DNA of 64,000 nt, taken from positions 1 through 64,000 of the forward strand of contig NZ_VIUH01000007.1 in assembly GCF_007993865.1 (NCBI RefSeq). Reading direction: 5' to 3'. Below, piece by piece: positions 26,702-33,777 of this stretch. The first letter of the stretch is position 1. Each line of letters begins with the position of its first letter. Source of the stretch: Pseudomonas sp. SJZ079 (GTDB lineage: Bacteria > Pseudomonadota > Gammaproteobacteria > Pseudomonadales > Pseudomonadaceae). Both the position numbers and the translations under genes were made by a program. Under the pieces are notes generated by a model. It had not been told where the DNA came from. It saw only the letters and a program-made list of their open reading frames with translations, and did not search any database.

Positions 26702-28684
26702 ATGACTGATTCTTCAAATACTCAAAACTTGCAGCAAGAAGATCTCTTCTATGAAGACAGATTTCTTGAGAGTTGGGCCGGCTCTATCATCACCAATCCC
26801 AGCACGGCCATTGTTGAACTTGTCGCCAACTGCTGGGATGCATACGCCACCGAAGTCAGCATAAGTTGGCCCGACCCGAAGAAGAACAAGAAATTTTCCA
26901 TCTCTGACAATGGAAAGGGTATGACCCGCGAAGAGTTTGATTACATCTGGCGGGCCATGTCCTATAACCGTATCACCAAGGGGGGCGCCACAACGGCACC
27001 GCCACCAGGTGTAGAAGGTATTCCGCGCTACGTATTCGGCAAGAATGGCAAGGGCCGATTCGCAAGCTTTTGCCTCACCCAAAACTACCAGATTACTTCG
27101 ATCAAAGAAGGTCAGAAATTCGTCTACAAGGTCAGCAGGACACCCAACAAGCCTCTTATCACTGAGCTCGTGGAGTTCGTTGATAACGGTGTAGAGGGAC
27201 ATGGAACAACAATCACGGGTGAAGGTGAAATCCGTCAGATCAACCTGTCCGTAGAGCAGGTACGTGAGCTTTTGGGTGGTCGGTTTCTTGCAAATCCTTC
27301 TTTCAAGGTGATCTTGAACGGCACTCCCATTTCGTTTGCCGACATCAGCAAGTCGTCCCTTTCTATCGTGGACGTTGAGGTGCCCGATTACGGCACGGTC
27401 AAGATCTATCACATTGACACCCGCAAGGCCGACAAGACGACGAAGCAGCACGGCATCGCGTGGTGGGTCATGAATCGTGCTGTGGGTGAATGCCGTTGGC
27501 GAGGTGCTGATGTTGAACGCATTCTTGACGGTAGGACCGAAAAGGCCAAGCGTTTCACCTTTATCGTTCAGGCTGACTTCCTCAATAAGGAAAACGCCGT
27601 CAAGGAAGACTGGTCAGGCTTCGTTGAAAAGAACTTGGCATGGGACGTGACCAGGCCAATCGTCCAAGACAAGATTCGGGAGATCATTGACAACACCAGT
27701 GCGGCCGAACGCGAAGACAAGCGTAGTGCTGTCCTTGAGAGGGTGGGGCAGTCGGTCAACGCCCTTCCTCTTTTGGGCAAGGATCGTGTCACCACGTTCG
27801 TCAATGAAGTTGTGGATACCTGCCCGAATTTCGGTGAGCAGGAGATCGTGCAACTGGCAGGCATTCTGGCGAAGCTGGAAAAGAGCAAGTCGCAGTATGG
27901 TTTGCTAGAAATCCTGCACAACCAAGACCCGCATGATCTGGATGCCCTTCACGAAGTCCTGAGCCAGTGGACCATTGGCATGGCGAAGGTCGTCCTTGAC
28001 GAAATTCAGGGCCGTCTGAAGGTCATTAATGAACTTCGTATCAAGATTCAGGTTGCAGGCATCGATGAGGTCAAGGAGCTCCAGCCGCTCTTTGCCAAAG
28101 GCCTGTGGATGTTCGGAGACAAGTTTGAATCTATCCACTTCACGTCCAACAAAGGAATGACGACGGTCATCCGCGAGTTGTTTGACGGTAAGGCCGACAA
28201 GGCTTCATTGAATCGGCCAGATTTTGTGATTCGCGGTGATGGCAGCACTGGCTTCTACTCCCTTCCATCCTACAACGAAGATCACCAAGAGGTGGGCGTG
28301 GGTCACCTTGTCATTGTTGATCTGAAGACCACCAAACTTTCACTCGGGTCCAAGGAAAAGGAGCAGATTTGGAAGTATGTGAAAGAATTGAAGAAGAAGG
28401 GGTATATCCAGCCTGAGACGCGGGTTGATGGCTTTGTTCTTGGGGATCAGATTGAGAGTGGTGAGGGTGGCACCCGCACCGAAGACAACGACAGGGTTAA
28501 GATTCAACCATTACTGTATAGCATTATCTTGAATCGGGCCGAACAGCGCCTTCTGAAGCTCTATGACAAGGTAAAAGAAGCTCCATTCCTTGTGGCGCAG
28601 CAGGAAGAGTTGAGCAAGTTCATTGAGCCCATTGCCGTGCAGCAGATTGGGCTGCTGGAAGCGGAATTAATGGTGGCAAAGTGA
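26702..28684 (+). CDS. GHKL (Hsp90/MutL-like) ATPase with C-terminal nuclease-like domain
   Basis: This 660-residue protein opens with a GHKL ATP-binding domain: N-box ELVANCWDAY (E39, N43, D46), G1 box DNGKGM (D69-G73) and G2-like lid FGKNGKGRFASF (112-123). A long helical middle follows. The C-terminus has PDFVIRGDG (about 505), VIVDLKTTK (D540, K542) and KEQIWKYVKEL (about 553-563). Their spacing suggests a PD-(D/E)XK nuclease core of Shedu-like type; this is my inference. No signal or membrane segment is seen. Start 26702 follows GGGAGGGG; the frame is open upstream to 26612. It overlaps the next gene by 4 bases. GC content and codon use are visibly lower than in flanking genes, consistent with transfer. 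Confidence 0.8.
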   Translation: MTDSSNTQNLQQEDLFYEDRFLESWAGSIITNPSTAIVELVANCWDAYATEVSISWPDPKKNKKFSISDNGKGMTREEFDYIWRAMSYNRITKGGATTAPPPGVEGIPRYVFGKNGKGRFASFCLTQNYQITSIKEGQKFVYKVSRTPNKPLITELVEFVDNGVEGHGTTITGEGEIRQINLSVEQVRELLGGRFLANPSFKVILNGTPISFADISKSSLSIVDVEVPDYGTVKIYHIDTRKADKTTKQHGIAWWVMNRAVGECRWRGADVERILDGRTEKAKRFTFIVQADFLNKENAVKEDWSGFVEKNLAWDVTRPIVQDKIREIIDNTSAAEREDKRSAVLERVGQSVNALPLLGKDRVTTFVNEVVDTCPNFGEQEIVQLAGILAKLEKSKSQYGLLEILHNQDPHDLDALHEVLSQWTIGMAKVVLDEIQGRLKVINELRIKIQVAGIDEVKELQPLFAKGLWMFGDKFESIHFTSNKGMTTVIRELFDGKADKASLNRPDFVIRGDGSTGFYSLPSYNEDHQEVGVGHLVIVDLKTTKLSLGSKEKEQIWKYVKELKKKGYIQPETRVDGFVLGDQIESGEGGTRTEDNDRVKIQPLLYSIILNRAEQRLLKLYDKVKEAPFLVAQQEELSKFIEPIAVQQIGLLEAELMVAK

Positions 28685-29430
28685 CTACTTCCGTCAATTG
28701 GATCGCTGCCTACAACTACCTTTTTTCGACATTGAACAGCGAGAACAAGGCGTTGTACGTCGGCGGTGCCACGTTTTGCCGGATGGTCCAGCAGATCGAC
28801 CCTGGCTCACCCAGTTACCAACAACTCTTGCCATTGAGGCAAAGTCAAGGCAAGTCCAGTTCTCGCAAGGACTTCTACTGGGATCTCATACAGGGGCTTT
28901 CAGAGCCTCAGCGGTTCAGTCTCTATCGCTTGTTCGTCGATCACATTGAGTCACATGACAAGGCACAGGCGGATGCGATCAGAGACCTTGTTTTCGGTGG
29001 TGGCCGCGCTGTGCCCACTACTGTTGTGCCCGTTGATCTATGGAACTCGGAAAAGTTGAATAACAGCCTCACCGACATTGATCGGGCCATTGACGCCCAC
29101 CACTACAACCGGGCTACGACACTGAGTTACACCTGTCTTGAAGGACTTTACAAAGCGTACGTTCGCAAGCATGTTCCTCAGCAAGAAGGGCTGACCGATC
29201 TCATGCCGTTATGTAAAGTGGTGAAGGACGACATCAGCAAAAAGCTTCAAGCCCAAGGCCCGTTTCCCATTGAGATCGTCAATGCCATGCCGACACTGAC
29301 AAATGCGATAGCGAACTCACGCAACGGTTTCAGTGAATCTCACTTTGGGGATAATTCCCAAAGGTGGCTTGCCCTCTTTGCTCGGGATCTGACCAACTCC
29401 ATTGGTCGCCTCATGCTCAACTTTATCTGA
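28681..29430 (+). CDS. Abi_C-like protein, second gene of the defence-like cassette
   Basis: The 249-residue protein starts at a GTG overlapping the ATPase stop (GTGA), so translation is coupled. It has no catalytic motif that I can name. The C-terminal part resembles Abi_C, a domain found in abortive-infection proteins: IDRAIDAHHYNRATTLSYTC (helical pair), then ANSRNGFSESHFGDNSQRW and a final hydrophobic helix FARDLTNSIGRLMLNFI. The Arg-Asn followed by His matches the RN..H pattern of that family and of HEPN-like folds. Function would be toxic effector or regulator of the ATPase, both inferred. Confidence 0.6.
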   Translation: MTTSVNWIAAYNYLFSTLNSENKALYVGGATFCRMVQQIDPGSPSYQQLLPLRQSQGKSSSRKDFYWDLIQGLSEPQRFSLYRLFVDHIESHDKAQADAIRDLVFGGGRAVPTTVVPVDLWNSEKLNNSLTDIDRAIDAHHYNRATTLSYTCLEGLYKAYVRKHVPQQEGLTDLMPLCKVVKDDISKKLQAQGPFPIEIVNAMPTLTNAIANSRNGFSESHFGDNSQRWLALFARDLTNSIGRLMLNFI

Positions 29431-29467
29431 GACCTAAGGGCTTCATCTATGAAGAGGAAAATGACTG

Positions 29468-31132
29468 GTGTCAATTAAAGAGAAAGCTGATAATGAAGAG
29501 CCAGTTGTTCTTCTGCGCCCTGAGAACACCAATAAAAAGTACGAAGCCTTGTTCTTGGAGATTGACTCCGGTCAGACCAAGCTGCCGATGTTTCAGCGGG
29601 AGTTCGTCTGGGATAAGGAGCAAAGTGCCAAGCTGATTGATAGTGTCCTCAAAGGTTATCCGATAGGAACTTTCATTTTCTGGAAGACCAAAGAAGCTTT
29701 GAGGTCTGTTAAGGATATCGGCAACCATAAGCTGCCTGAGACCCCCAAGGGGGACTACGCTCAATATATTCTTGACGGGCAGCAGCGGATCACCTCTCTC
29801 TATGCAATTCGCAAGGGCATTCGTATTTCAAAAGATGGCAAGGAAATCAATTACCGAGATATCTATGTGAATCTCGACTATGATCCATTGAATGATGAGC
29901 AGATCGTCACAAGTCATAAAGAAGATGACAAGGTCTACGTTTCGGTGCACGAGCTTCTCACGCAGAAAATGGGTGAGTTGTTCAAGCAAGTAGGCGCCAA
30001 TAAGGCGGATCTTGTTGAAGAATACAAGACCAAGCTGACTACATACGACTTTGCCACTATCACCATTAAGGACTATCCGATAGACATTGCTTGCGATGTC
30101 TTCTCTCGCATCAATACGGGCGGCAAGCCATTGACCCTTTTCGAAATTATGGTTGCCATGACCTATGATGAAGCGAAGGGTTTTGATTTGGCTTTGAAGT
30201 ACGATGAGCTTATTAATGGGAGCGATGAGTTAGACAAGAGTCTCGCTAAGGCAAAATTTGACACTGTTCCAGCCGCGACGGTTCTTCAGGCAGTTGCTGC
30301 TATCACTACAGATAGCGTCAGGGCAAAAGATATTCTGAAAATTCGCCGTGATAAGTTCATTGGAAACTGGGGGGCTATGGTGTCCTCTATGTTTACGGCG
30401 GTGGATTTCATCAGAACGAAGCTGCACGTGCCCGTTTCCCAGCTTCTTCCTTACGCTGCTCTACTGGTTCCATTTACATATTTTTTCCATAAAAACGGCA
30501 ACAAACGACCCTCCGAGATTCAGGCAAAGTTGCTAAAGCAGTTTTTCTACTGGGTTGGATTGAACTGGCGGTACAGTGGATCTACCGAGACAAAGATAGC
30601 TGAAGATCTGAAGAAAATGATTGCCATCATCAAGGAAAAATCTCCCAAGTATCCTGCGGAGGAGCTATCGGTATCTGCTGAGGATATTGCCGAGACTTGG
30701 TTCTCGGCAGGTAACTCCAACGTCAAAGCAATCCTGTGTCTATTAGCCTCGCAAAAGCCCCGAAATCTTGATGATGATAGTGATGTGATTCTTGATAACT
30801 CAAACTTGAAGATTGCCTCAAGTCGAAATTATCATCACTTTTTCCCGAAGGCTTACGTGAATAAGCACTTCAAGGGCTTCGAGCCAAATATGGTTGCCAA
30901 TATTACGCTGATTGATGCGGCCTCAAACAATAAAATTCGGGCAAAGGCTCCGAGCTTTTATGTTGGTGAGTTTAAAGGCTCCAATTCCAAACTGGCCTCA
31001 TCCTTGAGGTCACATCTTATTGGTAATCAGCGGAATTTTGGTGTTCTTGATGACGACTACAATAAGTTCATTAACAAACGATCAGCCGCTATTGCTGAAG
31101 CCTTAAATGAGGCGCTAAATCCAGAGCTCTAA
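29468..31132 (+). CDS. DUF262/DUF1524 protein (GmrSD-like)
   Basis: The 554-residue protein has an N-terminal DUF262 domain, a ParB-like fold with NTPase/nuclease activity in GmrSD restriction enzymes. Its motifs are PMFQREFVWD (about 40-49), GYPIGTFIFWK, the hallmark DGQQR (103-107) and FSRINTGGKPLTLFEIMVA. The C-terminus has a His-Asn nuclease-like segment: HHFFPKAYV (H456, H457), then NMVANITLIDAASNNKI, as in DUF1524. GmrSD cuts glucosyl-hydroxymethylated phage DNA, so restriction of modified DNA is a reasonable model. The GTG start at 29468 is 37 bases after the previous stop. Codon use is AT-rich like its two partners. Confidence 0.85.
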   Translation: MSIKEKADNEEPVVLLRPENTNKKYEALFLEIDSGQTKLPMFQREFVWDKEQSAKLIDSVLKGYPIGTFIFWKTKEALRSVKDIGNHKLPETPKGDYAQYILDGQQRITSLYAIRKGIRISKDGKEINYRDIYVNLDYDPLNDEQIVTSHKEDDKVYVSVHELLTQKMGELFKQVGANKADLVEEYKTKLTTYDFATITIKDYPIDIACDVFSRINTGGKPLTLFEIMVAMTYDEAKGFDLALKYDELINGSDELDKSLAKAKFDTVPAATVLQAVAAITTDSVRAKDILKIRRDKFIGNWGAMVSSMFTAVDFIRTKLHVPVSQLLPYAALLVPFTYFFHKNGNKRPSEIQAKLLKQFFYWVGLNWRYSGSTETKIAEDLKKMIAIIKEKSPKYPAEELSVSAEDIAETWFSAGNSNVKAILCLLASQKPRNLDDDSDVILDNSNLKIASSRNYHHFFPKAYVNKHFKGFEPNMVANITLIDAASNNKIRAKAPSFYVGEFKGSNSKLASSLRSHLIGNQRNFGVLDDDYNKFINKRSAAIAEALNEALNPEL

Positions 31133-31355
31133 CTGGCAAGGCTTTAGCATCCTACGAACCGAACGTACGTTTCCCCAATTTCCCGCCCGTCCGGATTGGG
31201 TCGGTATCAGCCGGTCGAGAATGGCCGTTGGCCGTCTCTCGCTTACACCCGCGCCTGATCATCCTGAGCAAGTCATAAATGGGGCGGTAATCCCCCCTGA
31301 AATCAGTACTCGTCAGAAGTAGAATTTTCTCCTAATCGGATCAAGGAAATTTTGC

Positions 31356-31622
31356 GTGAAGACATCGCGTTTTTCGGACAGCCAAATCATCGCCATCCTC
31401 AAGCAGGCCGAAGTCGGCAGCCCAGTCCCGGAGCTGTGCCGCGAGCATGGCATTAGCTCGGCGACCTTCTACAAGTGGCGCGCCAAGTTCGGCGGTATGG
31501 ACGCCTCGTTGATGGCTCGGCTGCGAGAGTTGGAGGAGGAGAACCGTCGCCTCAAGAAGATGTATGCCGAAGAGCGCCTGAAGGCCGAAATCATCCAGGA
31601 GGCGATGGCAAAAAAGTGGTGA
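31356..31622 (+). CDS. IS3 transposase OrfA
   Basis: This 88-residue protein has a helix-turn-helix ([36 protein letters not shown]) and a C-terminal leucine zipper/coiled coil ([20 protein letters not shown]). It binds the IS ends and dimerises. The GTG start is at 31356. It ends at a TGA that overlaps the OrfB GTG (GTGA). The full transposase should be an OrfAB fusion made by frameshifting at the A6G site near its end. Confidence 0.88.
   Translation: MKTSRFSDSQIIAILKQAEVGSPVPELCREHGISSATFYKWRAKFGGMDASLMARLRELEEENRRLKKMYAEERLKAEIIQEAMAKKW
31610..31616 (+). promoter_or_regulatory. Programmed -1 frameshift site (A6G)
   Basis: The heptamer AAAAAAG lies 4 bases before the OrfA stop, in frame for -1 slippage (OrfB is in the -1 frame). 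This is the classic IS3 arrangement for making the OrfAB transposase. Confidence 0.8.
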
Positions 31623-32443
31623 AGCCATCTCGGCGGCGAGAGATGGCGCAGCAGGCCGTTCACTCCGGCCGGGTCAGTATCAAACAGGCATGCCTGGTCT
31701 TCGGTGTCAGCGTTACCTGCTATCGCTACCAGCCTCGGTTGTCCTCGGAGAATGCCGAGATCGCCGATCACCTGATCCGGCTTACGCACAACCAGCGCAA
31801 CTGGGGTTTTGGCTTGTGCTTCCTGTACCTACGCAACGTGAAAGGCTATCGCTGGAATCACAAGCGGGTGTATCGGATCTATCGGGAGCTGGAGCTTAAC
31901 CTGCGGATCAAACCGCGCAAACGCATCGTGCGGGAGAAGCCCGAGCCCCTGGCGGTGCCAGAGGCGATCAATCACTGCTGGTCGATGGACTTCATGCACG
32001 ATCAGTTGGCCGATGGCCGCAGCTTCCGCCTGTTCAATCTGATCGACGACTTCAACCGCGAAGCCCTGACCATGGATATCGACCTGTCACTGCCCGCTGA
32101 GCGCGTGGTGCGTGCACTGGATCAGGTCATCGAGTGGCGCGGCAAGCCGCAAGTCATCCGCAGCGATAACGGCCCGGAGTACATCAGCAGCAAGCTACTG
32201 CTGTGGGCTGAAAAGCACGGCATTCGTTTGGAGCATATCCAGCCTGGAAACCCACAGCAGAATGCCTATGTTGAGCGCTACAACCGCACGGTGCGTTACG
32301 ACTGGCTGGGGCATTACTTGTTCGCGTCCATCGACGAAGTGCAGGAGCATGCAACTCGCTGGGTGTGGACATACAATCACGAACGGCCAAACATGGCCCT
32401 GGGAGGCATCACCCCCAAACAGAAGTTGGCCCTCGCGGCCTAA
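31619..32443 (+). CDS. IS3 transposase OrfB (DDE integrase domain)
   Basis: The 274-residue OrfB carries the rve integrase core. The DDE residues are D124 in SMDFMHD, D183 in [10 protein letters not shown] and E219 in [13 protein letters not shown], with 35 residues between the last two as in the IS3 family. The N-terminal HTH_21 part ([14 protein letters not shown]) precedes it. The closing [19 protein letters not shown] is typical of this family. It has a GTG start coupled to OrfA, but is mainly expected as a frameshift fusion. Confidence 0.9.
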   Translation: MKPSRRREMAQQAVHSGRVSIKQACLVFGVSVTCYRYQPRLSSENAEIADHLIRLTHNQRNWGFGLCFLYLRNVKGYRWNHKRVYRIYRELELNLRIKPRKRIVREKPEPLAVPEAINHCWSMDFMHDQLADGRSFRLFNLIDDFNREALTMDIDLSLPAERVVRALDQVIEWRGKPQVIRSDNGPEYISSKLLLWAEKHGIRLEHIQPGNPQQNAYVERYNRTVRYDWLGHYLFASIDEVQEHATRWVWTYNHERPNMALGGITPKQKLALAA

Positions 32444-32669
32444 CATCTACTTCTGGCGAGCACTAAAAATGGGGGGATTACCGGGCGGCCTACTCCAAAG
32501 TGGACATCCACAGTGCCGCTCCGACATCTGGCAGAGCGGACGATAGTTGGTGACTGGCCTGTCGGCCATAGCGACATTGGTTGAGTTCGACCGACGATGG
32601 CCGCAGTTGCGGCCTTCCTTTGGCGAGTGGTCATTAATTCTTTGGATCTTGCCCATCGCTCTTTGCCGG

Positions 32670-32771
32670 GCTAGAGTGCGCTGGTCACGGTCAATCCCGT
32701 GGCCGGGTGTAGGAACCCGATCCAAACCAAGGCGCGTAGCGCCATAGCCGTAAGCAGCAGGCGCTTTTTTT
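32670..32771 (+). ncRNA. C4-antisense-like leader RNA
   Basis: A structured segment upstream of the small-gene operon contains GGTCACGG/CCGTGGCC and GGGT/ACCC hairpins and ends in a terminator. Bases 32709-32732 (GTAGGAACCC and AACCAAGG) are complementary to 32834-32857 (CCTTGGTT and GTTTCCTAC) just downstream. A short terminated RNA whose single-stranded parts match the following leader is the design of C4 antisense RNAs. The Rfam family assignment is from memory, and a cis-acting attenuator is the alternative. The 5' end is not determined. Confidence 0.5.
32739..32771 (+). terminator. Internal terminator with competing hairpin
   Basis: GCGCC (32739-32743) pairs with GGCGC (32760-32764) before seven T. 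The same GCGCC can instead pair with GGCGC at 32731-32735 in a 3-base-loop hairpin. The two stems are mutually exclusive, as in attenuators. Confidence 0.65.
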
Positions 32772-32833
32772 ATGCCCGCTGTTTTCGTGCAGTTATGGCG
32801 GGCCGTGCAAGGCAGGCTTCGGCCTGGCCGGTG

Positions 32834-32923
32834 TCCTTGGTTGCCGGTTTCCTACCCTTGTACGGTCCGCCACCCTTACCCGTAGGAAGGTCGGTTGGCG
32901 GCTCCTTAATCGAACCAAGGAGC
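32834..32923 (+). promoter_or_regulatory. Structured 5' leader: antisense target and sequestered Shine-Dalgarno
   Basis: 32834-32857 is the complement of the upstream RNA. CCGCCA (32867-32872) pairs with TGGCGG (32896-32901). GCTCCTT (32901-32907) pairs perfectly with AAGGAGC (32917-32923), hiding the AAGGAG that precedes the leader ORF start at 32933. This suggests RNA-structure control of translation. Confidence 0.5.
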
Positions 32924-32932
32924 ATAAGGAAA

Positions 32933-33019
32933 ATGCGCTATCCCCCTTTTACCCAAGGGCTCCGCCCTGGGCTGTCCGTCCTGTCGTCTATCTCCAGCCT
33001 GGAGGTGCGTCATGACTAG
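32933..33019 (+). CDS. 28-residue leader peptide ORF
   Basis: The peptide is 28 residues, starting MRYPPFTQGLRPG and ending SLEVRHD. It has AAGGAGCATAAGGAAA before its ATG, and its stop lies inside the start of the next gene (ATGACTAG overlap, 8 bases). The overlap and the hairpin over its ribosome binding site suggest a translational-coupling leader controlling the downstream gene. I believe similar leaders with the GLRPG segment precede related small genes in other pseudomonads, but this is from memory. It has no known function of its own. Confidence 0.5.
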   Translation: MRYPPFTQGLRPGLSVLSSISSLEVRHD

Positions 33020-33287
33020 ATCCAACCCTACTGTTATCCCCTTCCCGAAACGTGTTGGTCCGCTCGACTGCAGCGCTGCAACGGCCTGTCACTTTCAGGC
33101 GGCGGCCGAGTTGAGGGTGGCGATGTTGCACAAGTTGTTCTCGGTTTTGGCTCGCTCGGAGGTGAATACGTCCGCTGCAAAGGAATTGCACAAGCTCTGC
33201 CAGAACGCCCGCGAGATGCTCAACGACTTGGTGGTGCTGTACCGCAGTTCGTTGGCGCAGGCTCAGGGGAGGGCTGGCGATGAATAA
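33012..33287 (+). CDS. Small helical hypothetical protein
   Basis: This 91-residue protein has no signal or membrane segment. The first 25 residues are polar and proline-containing (MTRSNPTVIPFPKRVGPL). The rest is predicted helical (FQAAAELRVAMLHKLFSVLA; KELHKLCQNAREMLNDLVVL). It may belong with the small DUF3077/DUF6124-like proteins common behind C4-like leaders, but I cannot confirm the family. It overlaps the leader ORF at its start and the QslA-like gene at its end (8 bases), so the three ORFs are translationally coupled. Confidence 0.55.
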   Translation: MTRSNPTVIPFPKRVGPLDCSAATACHFQAAAELRVAMLHKLFSVLARSEVNTSAAKELHKLCQNAREMLNDLVVLYRSSLAQAQGRAGDE

Positions 33288-33576
33288 GCCCTTTACCAGC
33301 TACCTGGCCAGCCATGACGGCCAGTGCAGCGCGGTGATCAAGTGGTCGGTGGATTGCGAGCAGGCTTTCGACAGGGGTGTGGCCTGCGCCCAGACCTGGC
33401 TGAGCCACGACGACACCGGCTGGCTGTGGGCCAACCTGATTCTCGAGCGCGATGTCTTGCCCGCAGGGGTGCAGCGCCGCGCCTTCGAGGTCGGTTTCCT
33501 TAGCCGGGTGCACCAGCGTTTGTGTTCGCCATACGGTGGCAGTCACCAGGCCCGGAAAACCTGCCTGCAGCTCTGA
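33280..33576 (+). CDS. QslA-like small protein (possible LuxR-type antiactivator)
   Basis: The 98-residue product has EQAFDRGVACAQTWLSH, GWLWANLILERDVLP and RAFEVGFLSRVHQRLC. These segments remind me of QslA, the P. aeruginosa antiactivator that binds LasR and disrupts its dimer. If correct it would damp quorum sensing. No LuxR-type gene lies in this window, so its partner would be elsewhere. It is the last gene of the C4-like-leader operon. The assignment rests on remembered motif resemblance and is tentative. Confidence 0.45.
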   Translation: MNKPFTSYLASHDGQCSAVIKWSVDCEQAFDRGVACAQTWLSHDDTGWLWANLILERDVLPAGVQRRAFEVGFLSRVHQRLCSPYGGSHQARKTCLQL

Positions 33577-33777
33577 ACATGTAGGGCGTTACTCGCCGCA
33601 GGCAATACGCCAACACTTGGCGGCTGCGGTGAGGCCGCCCGATCTAACGTGCGCAAGTTGCTGCGCAATCGGGGCTTTGATTGCGAAACACTGCATAGAT
33701 CGGAAGCTTCCGATTGCGCCACGCCGTCCCATTGCGGCAAGGTCTTGGCCCTGCCGTAACCGATAAGGAGATTGGTC

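Larger units (their letters stand above)
31286..32482 (+). mobile_element. IS3-family insertion sequence (IS407 group-like)
   Basis: This 1197-bp element has imperfect inverted ends of about 35 bp (both start GGTAATCCCCCC when read inward; AGTACTCGTCAGAAGTAGA versus AGTGCTCGCCAGAAGTAGA further in). GGGC at 31282-31285 and again at 32483-32486 is a 4-bp target duplication, the size expected for the IS407 group. It contains orfA and orfB with a slippery heptamer. Both ORFs are intact, so it may be active and recent. Confidence 0.88.

Noticed and set aside
33577..33777. Possible small gene between the QslA-like gene and the T6SS effector
   Set aside because: The open frames here lack start signals and family resemblance; this is most likely the effector promoter and leader.
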